Of a stretch of DNA of 64,000 nt, positions 7,781 through 16,733 are shown piece by piece; the stretch's first letter is position 1, and every line of letters begins with the position of its first letter. The stretch covers positions 7,357 through 71,356 of the forward strand of contig CAYTLK010000008.1 of assembly GCA_964438515.1 (NCBI GenBank), in the 5' to 3' direction. The notes under the pieces were generated by a model. That model searched no databases and was not told the DNA's origin. It worked only from the letters and a program-made list of their open reading frames with translations. This DNA is from RGIG3701 sp964438515 (GTDB lineage: Bacteria > Planctomycetota > Planctomycetia > Pirellulales > Thermoguttaceae). The position numbers and the translations under genes are program-made.

Positions 7781-8335
7781 ATGAAAAAGCACACATTTGA
7801 AGAAGTCGTCTCGTTACTTGAGCGTCATCCAGAAGTGAATATTCTTCGTCTGTATGGCGATGGAGCCTCGGAAAAAAGCATCAGTGAGGCAGAAAAGATT
7901 TTAAACGTCTCATTTCCTGAAGATTACCGAAACTTTTTGAAAAACTGGGGTTATCTTTACCTGAAAGGTATTTCCGAGTGGATTAACGGAATTTCGTTTG
8001 ACAAGGTTGTCAGTGCAGTCGATGAAACGCTGGATTTACGCAAATATACAGCACTTCCGCCCCATTTTGTCGCATTTTATAGCGACGACGGCGAACGGCA
8101 TTGGTGCATTGATACCCGATATTCAGAGGGACCTGTTATTATCTGGAACCCCTTTGAAGAGCGCATTGCAGACAAAGATGAAGGACTCGGAAGAGAATGG
8201 TACGAGCAGGGCATTCCATTTGTTGACTTGCTTTATGGACAAGTCGAACTCAGCATTCGCATGCTGGAATGCAATGAACATTCCGTGTCGTATAACCAAA
8301 GACCGCAGCAAAAATATGAAAAAGCACACATTTGA
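7781..8335 (+). CDS. SMI1/KNR4 (SUKH) family immunity protein
   Basis: A 184-residue cytoplasmic protein. Residues about 28-60 (SISEAEKILNVSFPEDYRNFLKNWG) form the SUKH signature, followed by a beta-rich region (VAFYSDDGERHWCIDT, GPVIIWNPF) usual in this fold. SUKH proteins commonly neutralise contact-dependent or RHS toxins, and a toxin tail lies directly upstream, broken by a MITE. The ATG follows AAGGACAAAAT. The last residues KYEKAHI arise because the end of the gene runs into the copied start region of the next SUKH gene, overlapping it by 20 bases. The cognate toxin appears lost, so it may now be an orphan immunity gene. Confidence 0.75.
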   Translation: MKKHTFEEVVSLLERHPEVNILRLYGDGASEKSISEAEKILNVSFPEDYRNFLKNWGYLYLKGISEWINGISFDKVVSAVDETLDLRKYTALPPHFVAFYSDDGERHWCIDTRYSEGPVIIWNPFEERIADKDEGLGREWYEQGIPFVDLLYGQVELSIRMLECNEHSVSYNQRPQQKYEKAHI

Positions 8336-8522
8336 AGAAGTTGGGGCGTGCCTTGCAGAATGTATAAACTTCTGGAAATCTCGGATTCCCACTGGAGGAA
8401 AGAGAGACCCTGCTTCTGAAGAGGAAATTCAAGAGGCAGAAAAGAGGGCTTGTTACTGGATGGAGAAAACACGCAGTATGAAGAGGTTCCGAAAATCAAT
8501 TGGTGTTAATTCCACGATTTAG
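8316..8522 (+). pseudogene. Decayed second SUKH immunity gene
   Basis: The first nine codons are the same as those of the preceding SUKH gene (MKKHTFEEV), and the DNA around both start codons is nearly identical, so this is a tandem duplicate. After EEEIQEAEKR, where the SUKH motif should continue, the frame turns into basic residues and stops after 68 codons. The next frame over reads GLLLDGENTQYEEVPKINWC before its own stop, more like a normal SUKH continuation. A frameshift plus a deletion of the C-terminal half explains this. The MITE-like left end of the transposase relic begins a few bases further on and may have caused the loss. Confidence 0.6.
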
Positions 8523-8531
8523 GGAATTATA

Positions 8532-9228
8532 CTCATTACACTTTAAAATCCGTTTTTTCTTCCAGAATATCGATTTTTTTCTTGAAAAACTTCCGCAATC
8601 GCTCAGTCGGATTCAAGTTCGGCGAGTAATGCGGCAAAATAGAATTATGTTCGTTTTATAATGAAATTCGAACACATGACTTTTGATTAATTGTTGAATT
8701 ACGTACGCATTTTGACATTTATCGTCTCAGGAAAATCGACGCAAGTCGTGTGAGTATCGATATTTATGAGTCCGTTGATGTGAATGTGCCAACGACCGCC
8801 ATTCGATTTCAACGCGTGTTCTTTTCCGCGCCGAGTCCACTCCGCCGAAGAAAAACGTCTTTTTTGTTCGCATTTTCCGACCCTCTGACGCAATTTTTAC
8901 TGCTCGAAATTCAAAAACGCTTCACGACACGCGCGTAAAAACGCACGAGCAGTGACTTCGTTCCTCCGTTTTTCCAAGCCGGGGACCAGTATCAACACTT
9001 CTGCGACGTCGCCGACCGCCCACCCGCTTCCGAGCAGCACGACCGCCTTGATTCTGTCCGCATCCGTCTTTTTTTGCGCGTCGATGCTCAAGCTTCAAAT
9101 TTTCGAGAATTTCTGGTGTCAGTTGATAATTTTCCATTCCCAACCCTTGACATTTTTTGAACAAAACCTTATAATTCATTTATCGTACAACTTTATTGCG
9201 ATTTTGCGAAACTTTCAAATGGAATGAG
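8532..9228 (-). mobile_element. Decayed IS630-type element with terminal inverted repeats
   Basis: The left end CTCATTACACTTTAAAATC and the complement of the right end, CTCATTCCATTTGAAAGTTTC, match at most positions, and both are flanked by TA (8530-8531 and 9229-9230). The 697-bp interior holds pieces of an IS630 transposase on the minus strand. A full IS630 is about 1.1 kb, so this copy has lost internal DNA and cannot move by itself. Confidence 0.65.
8536..9137 (-). pseudogene. Broken IS630 family transposase
   Basis: The start (ATG at 9137) reads MENYQLTPEILENLKLEHRR, then in another frame ADRIKAVVLLGSGWAVGDVAEVL, the helix-turn-helix of IS630 transposases. A third piece (8893-8699) reads EWTRRGKEHALKSNGGR and HIHINGLINIDTHT, part of the DDE domain. 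The last piece (about 8650-8536) reads ILPHYSPNLNPTERLRKFFK, the usual C-terminal motif. The pieces lie in order but in different frames with missing segments, so no working enzyme is made. Confidence 0.75.
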
Positions 9229-9354
9229 TATACATACGTTATAAACCCAGAGATGTGGGTAACGAAGGTGCCGGAAGCGGGTAGACGGATGAACCAAATT
9301 TTATTTCAATTTAAAAAATCATCAAGCAGAGTATTAAAATGAGGAGACTGAATC

Positions 9355-9956
9355 ATGTCAAAAGTGTTTTTGGGGGGTCGATGCCAGTTCATTTTGATTG
9401 GGATTGAAATTTTAATTGGAATTTTTCTGTTAGTTGTCTTTGTTTGGCAATATGAAAAGAATCAGTATTTGGCGGAAGAACTGTCGATAAAGTTGGCGTA
9501 TGTTCAACATTTGGAAACGTTGGCCGAATCAAAAGTTGATGAACTTCCGTCTCCTCTCCAAACCGACTGGTACGGTCAAAATGGCTATTTAAATGTGAGT
9601 CTACTGAGTCTGCTGACAAATCCAAGAGTACGATGGCCAAAAAATAGGTGTCGACGCCTACTACCTGACAGATGGTTACGAGGATAGTATGCCTTGGTGA
9701 ACGGTTGGTTCCCGGTCAGTATATCTCCTTGAGTGTCCCTCGATATGTGGATTTGACCCCTTGGCACGGAAAGTACATTCGTGTTCGCGGGACTTTCCGT
9801 GGCGGGGATAGTCTTCACATCTGCAGGCTGACATATGAATCTATGGAACCGTCCAAGGTCAAAAATCCAGAAGAAATTCTGGAATCCATGCGTAGCCGAC
9901 AGGATAGAAATCGGCGAGGCACACCGCCGAAAGGATTCCCCCTTCCAGAACGTTAA
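9355..9956 (+). pseudogene. Frameshifted membrane-anchored OB-like protein
   Basis: The first frame (to 9687) gives a membrane helix at residues 10-30, then LNVSLLSLLTNP. The next frame from about 9629 continues YDGQKIGVDAYYLTDGYEDS, and a third frame (from 9672, best from about 9700 on) gives VPGQYISLSVPRYVDL and GKYIRVRGTFRGGDS. In order these make one small domain of the type SLxxNPxxYDGKKVxVxG...GKYVxVxGTF, common in short bacterial lipoproteins and membrane proteins. Two single-base shifts, near 9628 and near 9690, are needed. Either the gene is decaying, as its neighbours are, or the draft sequence has errors. A ribosome site GAGGAG stands before the ATG. The function is unknown. Confidence 0.5.
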
Positions 9957-10054
9957 ACGGGTCGGACATTTTAAAGGGACTTCGAGAAATAGGTAAATGT
10001 AATGATTTTTGTTTACAATTCAAGCGTGGGCGTTTCGCCTGCGGTCCCCCTCCC

Positions 10055-10082
10055 TTGTTTTTCTTTTCCGATCTGATATAAT
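10055..10082 (+). promoter_or_regulatory. Sigma-70 type promoter for the trigger-factor-like gene
   Basis: TTGTTT (10055-10060) and TATAAT (10077-10082) are separated by 16 bases and lie 41 bases before the ATG at 10123, supporting that start over the upstream extension. Confidence 0.6.
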
Positions 10083-10122
10083 AAAAAATATTTCACTTTA
10101 TTCAAATCTCAAAGGAGCCAAA

Positions 10123-11067
10123 ATGTCCATTCCATCCGTCGAAGAGCTGAAAAACATCGTTCTCGAAAAACTTACTACCGTTCCGGAAGAACGCGATGTG
10201 AACGCCGCCATCGAACAGCTGGCCGCCTCCCATCCGCAGCTCAAACCGGTCTTGCTCATTCGTCCAACTCGCAGCGGTGACGTCGTGATTATCGACTTCG
10301 TCGGCTCCGTCGACGGCGTTGAGTTTCCCGGCGGGTCCGCAAACGACTACCCGCTCGAACTGGGTTCCAACTCGTTTATTCCCGGTTTCGAGGAACAACT
10401 CGTGAATCGGAATGTCGGCGAAGTCGTGAATGTCCGCGTTCCTTTCCCGGAAGACTATCAGGAAAAAACCCTGGCGGGCAAAAAAGCGGTTTTTCGCTGC
10501 ACGATCAAAGAAATGAAGCAGAAAAAAGCTGCGGTCATCGATGATGAGTTTGCAAAAAATTTCGGTCTCGAATCGCTGCAGGAAATGCGCGATGCAATTG
10601 TGGAAAGCCTTCAGGAAAACATCGAAGAGGCCGCAAACGACAAAATGCGTCACGATGTGATGGAACTTCTGGCAGATCGTTTCCCGGCTGAACCTCCTGC
10701 GGAAATCGTCGAGAAAGAAATGGAAATTCTTCTCAAACACGATTCCGACCTGAAAGAGGACGAAGCGCGCAAACTCGCGACGCGCCACGCCCTGCAGGGA
10801 ATGATTCTGATGGATCTTGCAAAAGAAAATAACATCACGGTTTCCGACGAAGAGGTGATGAACGCGCTCAAAGCGGAGCTGCAAAAATACGGTGCGCAAG
10901 CTCCGCAAATCTTTGAATTCTATCGCAAGAATCCCCAGATGCTCGGAATGTTCCGTGCGGGTGAGATGGAGAAGAAAGCGCTTCAGTGGATCGTCGAACA
11001 GTGTACCGTGAACGAAAAAACGGTTTCCGGCGAAGAATTTGAAAAAGCGATGTCGATTGGCGAATGA
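10123..11067 (+). CDS. Trigger-factor-like chaperone lacking the ribosome-binding domain
   Basis: A 314-residue cytoplasmic protein with the last two domains of trigger factor. Residues about 50-150 are an FKBP-type peptidyl-prolyl isomerase domain (GDVVIIDFVGSVDGVEF, SFIPGFEEQLV, FPEDYQEKTLAGKKAVF). The rest is the helical chaperone arms (DDEFAKNFGLESLQEMRD and onward). Trigger factor is normally about 430 residues and begins with a ribosome-docking domain with a GFRxGKxP loop; here there is only a 45-residue helical leader instead. The start at 10123 follows AAAGGAGCCAAA and a promoter, so the missing part is not just a wrong start. It probably works as a free folding factor, perhaps beside a complete tig elsewhere. 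Confidence 0.8.
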   Translation: MSIPSVEELKNIVLEKLTTVPEERDVNAAIEQLAASHPQLKPVLLIRPTRSGDVVIIDFVGSVDGVEFPGGSANDYPLELGSNSFIPGFEEQLVNRNVGEVVNVRVPFPEDYQEKTLAGKKAVFRCTIKEMKQKKAAVIDDEFAKNFGLESLQEMRDAIVESLQENIEEAANDKMRHDVMELLADRFPAEPPAEIVEKEMEILLKHDSDLKEDEARKLATRHALQGMILMDLAKENNITVSDEEVMNALKAELQKYGAQAPQIFEFYRKNPQMLGMFRAGEMEKKALQWIVEQCTVNEKTVSGEEFEKAMSIGE

Positions 11068-11086
11068 TTTTCGCCAGTAAAATTTA

Positions 11087-11136
11087 GACGCTCAAAAGAA
11101 GAAACCGCCAAGTTTCCGCTTTTGAGCGTCTTTTTT
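11087..11136 (+). terminator. Factor-independent terminator
   Basis: GACGCTCAAAAG (11087-11098) pairs perfectly with CTTTTGAGCGTC (11119-11130), followed by six T. It lies 19 bases after the trigger-factor-like stop codon and may serve the convergent GH36 gene too. Confidence 0.85.
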
Positions 11137-11218
11137 GTACGCTTCTGTTATTCGCTCCCGGTCGTGCCGGGTCAAAAACTCTTGATATTGTGTTTTTAGG
11201 ATTTCCTTTTGAGTTTTT

Positions 11219-13369
11219 TTAGAATTTCAGGCTGAAATTCACTTCTTTCGTTTCGTCCGACGTCAGTTTCACAACCAGCACCCGTCCGCCCGCCTCTGTT
11301 CGGCTCTCAACTCCCACCTGCGGACAGCTCACGCTCACGTTTTTCACACTCATTCCTTCCGGAATCGCAAATCGGAACGTCGTCGGGAAACCGCCGATGA
11401 GTTCGACACAGCCTTGAAGCATCGGCGCTTTCCACTGCATCGATTTCACATCAACCGCCCCTTGCGTAATGTGCCGATCACTCGACAGAAACTGCGGATT
11501 CGGCTGCACCTTCCGCAGCGCAAACAGACGCACCGCATGCGGAGGAATCTTGCACGAATATCCGCCGTCCACAACACCAATGTACTGATTCGTCCAGAAT
11601 TCATACATCATGTAATCTTCCGCAGGGTCCAATCCGATTTCTGTAAAATCGAACCCGACTTCCGCTTCCTCGTCTTCCCAGTTGAACAACGCTACAACGT
11701 CGTAATTTTCCCAGTTTCGCTGAACTTTCAGGTCCCAAACGGGAAGCAGGTGGAAGAATGGATACATATTTATCGGATGAATGTCCTCAACGGGCGGGAG
11801 GGCCTGCTGCAAAAGACGCATTCGTTCCATCGGAAGCTGCGCGAGTTTGTCGCCGGAAAACATCATTTGTCCCGGAAGACTCACAACCACGGTCGAAAGA
11901 CGCGCCTCTTCCATCGTCAGCGCCTCGTTCACCAAAAGCGTGTCGGGGTCGGCATAAAACACGATATTATGTGCGAAAATCTGATTGAGCGTTCGTCCCG
12001 CCTGATTCTGGAGGTTCGCCCAACCCACAGGCTGATTCGGATGCACAATGTCGGCACCGATTCGTCCACAATCTGCGTACATCGGTTCCGGACCGCAAAA
12101 ATGTCCCTGACACGCATTAAAAACGCGGTCTTCACCAATACCGTCACGGAACGCTTTGACGCAGCGTTCAAACGGATTCGGACAGTTGGGATCCTTCATT
12201 GCGGCTTTCACTTCCGGTCTTTCGAAGAAATGGGCGCAGTAACCCGCACCAGACCCCGACATTCCATCGATTTTGAAATACTCGTATCCCCATTCGTGCG
12301 ACGCGATATCGTGAATCTTGCGCAGATGTTCAATCACCTCGTCGTTGGACGGGTCAATCGTGTATTTACCGTTCCACGTCCGCATCGGCTTTCCGCTGGC
12401 GTCGTGCAGGAACCAATCCTTATGCTGTTCGTAAAACGCATCGTTTCCCGTGCCGAAAGGAGCCGTCCAGAGTCCCGGTCGGAAACCGAGCGCCCGAATG
12501 TCGTCGGCGAGCTTCTTCATTCCTTCAGGAAACTGATTTTCATTCACTTCCAGATTCAAATTGTAAAAATTCGAGACGGGAAGCTGGTCGGAATTTCCCT
12601 GCCACGATTCGATGTGCCAAAACTCCATCCCAAAGGGCTGAAGATACTTTTTCCCGATTCGAGCTTCCGCCAAATTGTCCTCGGCAGTCGCTTTGTCGAA
12701 ATACAGGTTCCACGACATCCAGCCGGTCGGCGCTTTGGGGGCGCGCAGACGATTGATCGGACTGTAATACGGAATGTATCGCGTCTTATAATAGTCTTTT
12801 TCCACATTGAAAACGAAAACCGCCTCAGCCGTTTCCTCAATGCGCCCCGACATTTTGACGTTATATTCTCCCTTCGGCTCACAGGACGAAATCTCAAGAT
12901 TCGCGCTGCGGAACTGAATCGCCAAATCTTCTTCCGGCGCAAAAAGCGTGTCGTTCAATCGAGAATCGCCGCGTCCGGCTGCGAGAAACAACACGCGTTC
13001 CGACGTGGAAGCCTGCGTTTTACAGGGGAAACTGTAATCGCGAAACTTCAGCGTTCCGTCAAATTTCAGCACACCCGAATAAAACTGACGCGTGCGATGC
13101 GACACAAGCATTTCAAGCCGATTCCCGTTTTGCTGGAACGTGATGTATCCTTGAATATCGTTGTTTTTATCTAACAATCCAAGACGCTGCGGCACAGCAT
13201 CGCGCGGTCTCACGATTTTCCACGTCTCGTCACCCCGTTCAAAGGTCAAAGTCCCTTCAATCGTCACATTTTGTTCCGGGTTTTGCAGCGAAAGAGCTGC
13301 TGTTTCCTCGTTAAACGTAATGTTCCAAGGCCCAAGAATGAGGGCGAACAGCATTCCAAGCGGAATCAT
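11219..13369 (-). CDS. Secreted GH36/GH27-like alpha-galactosidase
   Basis: A 716-residue enzyme of the alpha-galactosidase clan. The N-terminus (MIPLGMLFALILGPW) is a short signal-like helix, and residues to about 205 form a beta-rich domain. The TIM barrel begins PTGWMSWNLYFDK near 211. The likely nucleophile is D368 in YFKIDG and the likely acid/base is D440 in GRIGADIV. A C-terminal beta domain (FALRKVQPNP onward) follows. The start codon follows CAAAGGAGTAAATC, a strong ribosome site. Galactosidase activity is inferred; several enzymes in this clan cut other alpha-linked sugars. It faces a terminator shared with the trigger-factor-like gene. Confidence 0.8.
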   Translation of the reverse strand: MIPLGMLFALILGPWNITFNEETAALSLQNPEQNVTIEGTLTFERGDETWKIVRPRDAVPQRLGLLDKNNDIQGYITFQQNGNRLEMLVSHRTRQFYSGVLKFDGTLKFRDYSFPCKTQASTSERVLFLAAGRGDSRLNDTLFAPEEDLAIQFRSANLEISSCEPKGEYNVKMSGRIEETAEAVFVFNVEKDYYKTRYIPYYSPINRLRAPKAPTGWMSWNLYFDKATAEDNLAEARIGKKYLQPFGMEFWHIESWQGNSDQLPVSNFYNLNLEVNENQFPEGMKKLADDIRALGFRPGLWTAPFGTGNDAFYEQHKDWFLHDASGKPMRTWNGKYTIDPSNDEVIEHLRKIHDIASHEWGYEYFKIDGMSGSGAGYCAHFFERPEVKAAMKDPNCPNPFERCVKAFRDGIGEDRVFNACQGHFCGPEPMYADCGRIGADIVHPNQPVGWANLQNQAGRTLNQIFAHNIVFYADPDTLLVNEALTMEEARLSTVVVSLPGQMMFSGDKLAQLPMERMRLLQQALPPVEDIHPINMYPFFHLLPVWDLKVQRNWENYDVVALFNWEDEEAEVGFDFTEIGLDPAEDYMMYEFWTNQYIGVVDGGYSCKIPPHAVRLFALRKVQPNPQFLSSDRHITQGAVDVKSMQWKAPMLQGCVELIGGFPTTFRFAIPEGMSVKNVSVSCPQVGVESRTEAGGRVLVVKLTSDETKEVNFSLKF

Positions 13370-13466
13370 GATTTACTCCTTTGTGCAATAAACGCACTTA
13401 TTAAATGGCGGGGTGATTTTATCTTTCAAATCGACGGCAATACTAGATAACTGTACGACTTTTCGA

Positions 13467-14807
13467 TTATTTCCATTCTTTTTCAATAAAACTTGTGTAC
13501 CCTTGCGCATTGATGAAAACCGGATGACGCAGAATCTCTAACTGACGTGAAACCGACGTTTTGATTCCTTCGACACGGAATTCAGAGAGTGCTCGAATCA
13601 TTCGGTGCCGCGCTTCCTCACGGTCGCGTCCCCAGCAAATGAGTTTTCCAATCATCGAGTCGTAATACGGCGAAACGGTGTAACCCGCATGAACGTGCGA
13701 GTCGAAACGGACTCCGTAACCTCCCGGCACAAAAAGGCTTGTGATTTTTCCAGGACACGGTGCGAAATTGAAACTCGGATCCTCCGCATTAATACGACAC
13801 TCAATCGCGTGACCGTTCGCGTGAATGTCGGACTGCGTGAACGGCAAACGCTCGTTCGATGCAACATACATCTGCGCCCGAATCAAATCAATGCCCGTCA
13901 GCATCTCGGAAACCGGATGTTCGACCTGAATACGTGCGTTCAACTCGATAAAATAAAAGTTTTCATCGTGATCGACGACGAATTCGATCGTTCCTGCATT
14001 CGTGTAACCGACGGAACTCACGAGCTTTACCGCAGCTTCACACATTTTTTTACGCGTCGCGCTGGTGATGTGCGGCGACGGCGTTTCTTCAATGAGTTTC
14101 TGATGACGGCGCTGCATCGTACAGTCGCGTTCAAACAAATGACACACATTTCCGAAATTGTCCGCAATGAGCTGCACCTCGACGTGACGGGGATTTTCGA
14201 TGTACTTTTCGATGTAACAATCGCCGTTTCCGAAAGCGGCTTTCGCTTCCTGCTGCGCTTCGACGAACGCCACACGCAGCTCGTCGTCGCTGTAAGCCAG
14301 ACGCATTCCGCGTCCTCCGCCTCCCGCCGTTGCTTTGACGAGGACCGGATATTGAAATTCGTGCGCTATTTTAATTGCGTCTTCGACTTTTTCAATGATT
14401 CCGTCACTTCCCGGAACTGTGGGGATTCCCGCCTTTTTTGCGAGACCGCGAGCGGTATTTTTGTCGCCGAGAAGCGCCATTGCTTCGTGAGACGGACCGA
14501 TAAATTCGAACCCGCAGGCGCGGCACACTTCCGCAAAATGCGCGTTTTCGGAAAGGAGGCCGTAACCGGGATGAATCGCTTCCGCACCGCTTACTTCGGC
14601 GGCGCTGATGAGTCGATCAATTTTGAGGTAGCTGTCCCCGACACGCGGAGAACCGATGCAGATTTTTTGGTCTGCGAGTTCAAGGTACTGCGCACCGCGG
14701 TCCGCCTCGCTGAAAACGGCGACGGATTCGATTCCCATCTCGCGGCACGCACGGAAGATGCGCAATGCAATTTCACCTCGGTTTGCAACTAAAATTCGTT
14801 GAAACAT
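13467..14807 (-). CDS. accC: Acetyl-CoA carboxylase, biotin carboxylase subunit
   Basis: The 446-residue protein is a full biotin carboxylase: MFQRILVANRGEIALRI at the start, the ATP-grasp glycine loop KATAGGGGRGMR near residue 160, and EYNARIQVEHPVSE-like LNARIQVEHPVSEMLTG near 290. It carboxylates the biotin of AccB with bicarbonate and ATP, the first step of malonyl-CoA synthesis for fatty acids. It follows accB by 30 bases on the same strand, as in most bacteria. The ribosome site AAGGAT lies before the ATG. Confidence 0.96.
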   Translation of the reverse strand: MFQRILVANRGEIALRIFRACREMGIESVAVFSEADRGAQYLELADQKICIGSPRVGDSYLKIDRLISAAEVSGAEAIHPGYGLLSENAHFAEVCRACGFEFIGPSHEAMALLGDKNTARGLAKKAGIPTVPGSDGIIEKVEDAIKIAHEFQYPVLVKATAGGGGRGMRLAYSDDELRVAFVEAQQEAKAAFGNGDCYIEKYIENPRHVEVQLIADNFGNVCHLFERDCTMQRRHQKLIEETPSPHITSATRKKMCEAAVKLVSSVGYTNAGTIEFVVDHDENFYFIELNARIQVEHPVSEMLTGIDLIRAQMYVASNERLPFTQSDIHANGHAIECRINAEDPSFNFAPCPGKITSLFVPGGYGVRFDSHVHAGYTVSPYYDSMIGKLICWGRDREEARHRMIRALSEFRVEGIKTSVSRQLEILRHPVFINAQGYTSFIEKEWK

Positions 14808-14837
14808 ATTTCAAAAATCCTTAAAATCAGGAGAAAA

Positions 14838-15341
14838 TCAACCACGAACGTCAATTTTAAAGAGCGGCTGACCGAATTCGACCGAATCGCCGTCTTTCGC
14901 AAGAATCGCCACAACTTTTCCAGCGATTTCAGCCGGAAGCTGGTTCATCACTTTCATTGCTTCAATGATGCAGATGGTTTTTCCCTCACTGATGACGTCT
15001 CCAACGTTTACAAAAGCGGCAGAGGTCGGATTGGGCTTCGAATAATACGTTCCCACGATGGGACTTTTGATGATTTTGATGTTTTCGTTCTCGACTGGTT
15101 TTGCTACCGGTGCGGGTGCGGCCGGCGCAGAAACGACGGGAGCTGCGGCGGGAAGAACCTCCGCATTCTGTGAGACGCAAACGGTTTTGCCGCCGCGCGT
15201 CAGACGAATGTGCATTTCCCCATCCTGCAATTCCAGCTCATGAAGCTCGAAATCTTTCATAATCTGCGCAAAACGACGCACTTTCTGCACGTCAAAAACA
15301 TCGCCATTCGCCGTTTCTTTCGGCTGTTGAGTCGGTTTCAT
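14838..15341 (-). CDS. accB: Biotin carboxyl carrier protein of acetyl-CoA carboxylase
   Basis: A 167-residue carrier protein. An N-terminal region (VRRFAQIMKDFELHELELQDGEM) is typical of AccB, followed by a flexible Ala/Pro linker (about residues 64-83) and the biotinyl domain. The biotin lysine is K130 in IIEAMKVMNQ. AccB shuttles carboxybiotin between AccC and the carboxyltransferase. It stands between the aminopeptidase gene and accC, in the common bacterial order. Confidence 0.95.
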   Translation of the reverse strand: MKPTQQPKETANGDVFDVQKVRRFAQIMKDFELHELELQDGEMHIRLTRGGKTVCVSQNAEVLPAAAPVVSAPAAPAPVAKPVENENIKIIKSPIVGTYYSKPNPTSAAFVNVGDVISEGKTICIIEAMKVMNQLPAEIAGKVVAILAKDGDSVEFGQPLFKIDVRG

Positions 15342-15474
15342 ATTATTCCTTTATTGAATATTTTACGAATATCAATTATTAAAATTTTTACGTTATTTCA
15401 CGCTCTTTATTACGCTATTTTGTGTATTTTACGTTATTTATACATCTTACATTGTTTACGTATTTTACGATCGT

Positions 15475-16569
15475 TCAGCAAACCGTCATCTGCTCGAAAT
15501 CTTTTTCCACATCCGTAATCACCTCGCAACCGGTACGCGTAACGAGTACGTCGTCCTCAATTCGCACACCGCCCCAATTTTTGACGTAAATTCCCGGCTC
15601 GACCGTAATAATCATTCCCGGTTTCAGCTTGGTCGCACAACGAGGGCTGAAATACGGACCTTCATGAATATTGAGGCCGATTCCGTGACCCAAACCGTGG
15701 TCGAAACACTTTCCGTAACCGCACTGGTCGATGTACGAACGCGCGGCCGCATCCACCTCGCTGCAGAGGATTCCGGGACGAATCGTCTCAATCGCCTTCT
15801 GCTGTGCGTCCTGAACGATTTTGTACACTTTTCGGAATTCGTCGGAAACTTTTCCGGTTACGAGAACGCGTGTGAGGTCGCTCGCGTAACCTCGATATTT
15901 TGCGCCCCAATCGATGAGGAGGGTGGAAGCCTCGGCGATTTTTCGTTCACCCGGCACGCAGTGGCACAAAGCCGCGCGGTCTCCGACGGCTACAATGGAG
16001 GGGAAACTCGCGTCTTTCGCCCCCAAACGGCGCATGGAAAACTCCAGTTCGTCTGCAACCTGTTTTTCGGTCATTTCCGGCGTCAGCATGGCGCGAAGTG
16101 CGTGAAAAGCGTTGCGGGCGATGCGTGCGGATTCGCGAATCAGGGCGATTTCTGTACGATCTTTCACCTGACGCAGACTTTCCACAAGACCGTCGACCGA
16201 AACCGTGCGTTCCGTGACGGTTGCACGCACAATTTCCGAGACCGAAAGAGTAATGGAATTGCTTTCGACTCCCAGACGTGCGGAACTTGAGACTTTTTCC
16301 AATTCATTTTTTGCGAGCTGAAAAAGACCGATGGAACCCGAACGAATTGCATAATTCAGGCCCGGACACTCCTGCTCGATTTGAATTGTGTAACGGAAGT
16401 CACTCAGAAGACATTCGCCCTTTTCGTGCAAAATGAGGTAGCTGTCGTCGCCGCTGAAGCCGGTGAGCCACGTGACGTTTGTGAAATTTGTCACAAGAAT
16501 CGCGTCAATTTGGGATTTCTTCAGAAGTTTTCGGAGTTTTTCACGCCGAGCCGCATAAATATCATTCAT
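15475..16569 (-). CDS. Xaa-Pro dipeptidase/aminopeptidase (M24B)
   Basis: A 364-residue cytoplasmic metallopeptidase that cuts peptides next to proline. The N-terminal half is the creatinase-like domain (ILVTNFTNVTWLTGFSGDDSYLIL). The catalytic half shows the five dinuclear metal ligands of pita-bread peptidases: two Asp in LLIDWGAKYRGYASDLTRV, His in GLGHGIGLNIHE, Glu in TVEPGIY and Glu in VRIEDDV. The ATG at 16569 was chosen because GAGGCAAAG lies just before it and it begins MNDIYAARREKL, as in homologues; the frame is open further up. It is the first gene of a cluster with accB and accC (134 bases and 30 bases between genes). Confidence 0.92.
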   Translation of the reverse strand: MNDIYAARREKLRKLLKKSQIDAILVTNFTNVTWLTGFSGDDSYLILHEKGECLLSDFRYTIQIEQECPGLNYAIRSGSIGLFQLAKNELEKVSSSARLGVESNSITLSVSEIVRATVTERTVSVDGLVESLRQVKDRTEIALIRESARIARNAFHALRAMLTPEMTEKQVADELEFSMRRLGAKDASFPSIVAVGDRAALCHCVPGERKIAEASTLLIDWGAKYRGYASDLTRVLVTGKVSDEFRKVYKIVQDAQQKAIETIRPGILCSEVDAAARSYIDQCGYGKCFDHGLGHGIGLNIHEGPYFSPRCATKLKPGMIITVEPGIYVKNWGGVRIEDDVLVTRTGCEVITDVEKDFEQMTVC

Positions 16570-16733
16570 TCTTTGCCTCATGAGCCTGTATACGAAAAAA
16601 GTGCAATATTCGATACTGATTCTACTTCCGAATTTCACTTTGGACGGTCGTAACAGCCGCGTTTCGCAATTACGAAGCGGCTGTACAACGACTGTACGAA
16701 GCGGAAATTCACAATACGTCTAGTATATCGTTC

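Noticed and set aside
11414..13174. Plus-strand open frame of 586 codons
   Set aside because: Antisense to the GH36-like gene, basic and without motifs.
16653..16682. Hairpin AGCCGC...GCGGCT before the aminopeptidase gene
   Set aside because: It lacks a T-run and lies in the leader, so terminator function is not supported; it could be a leader fold.
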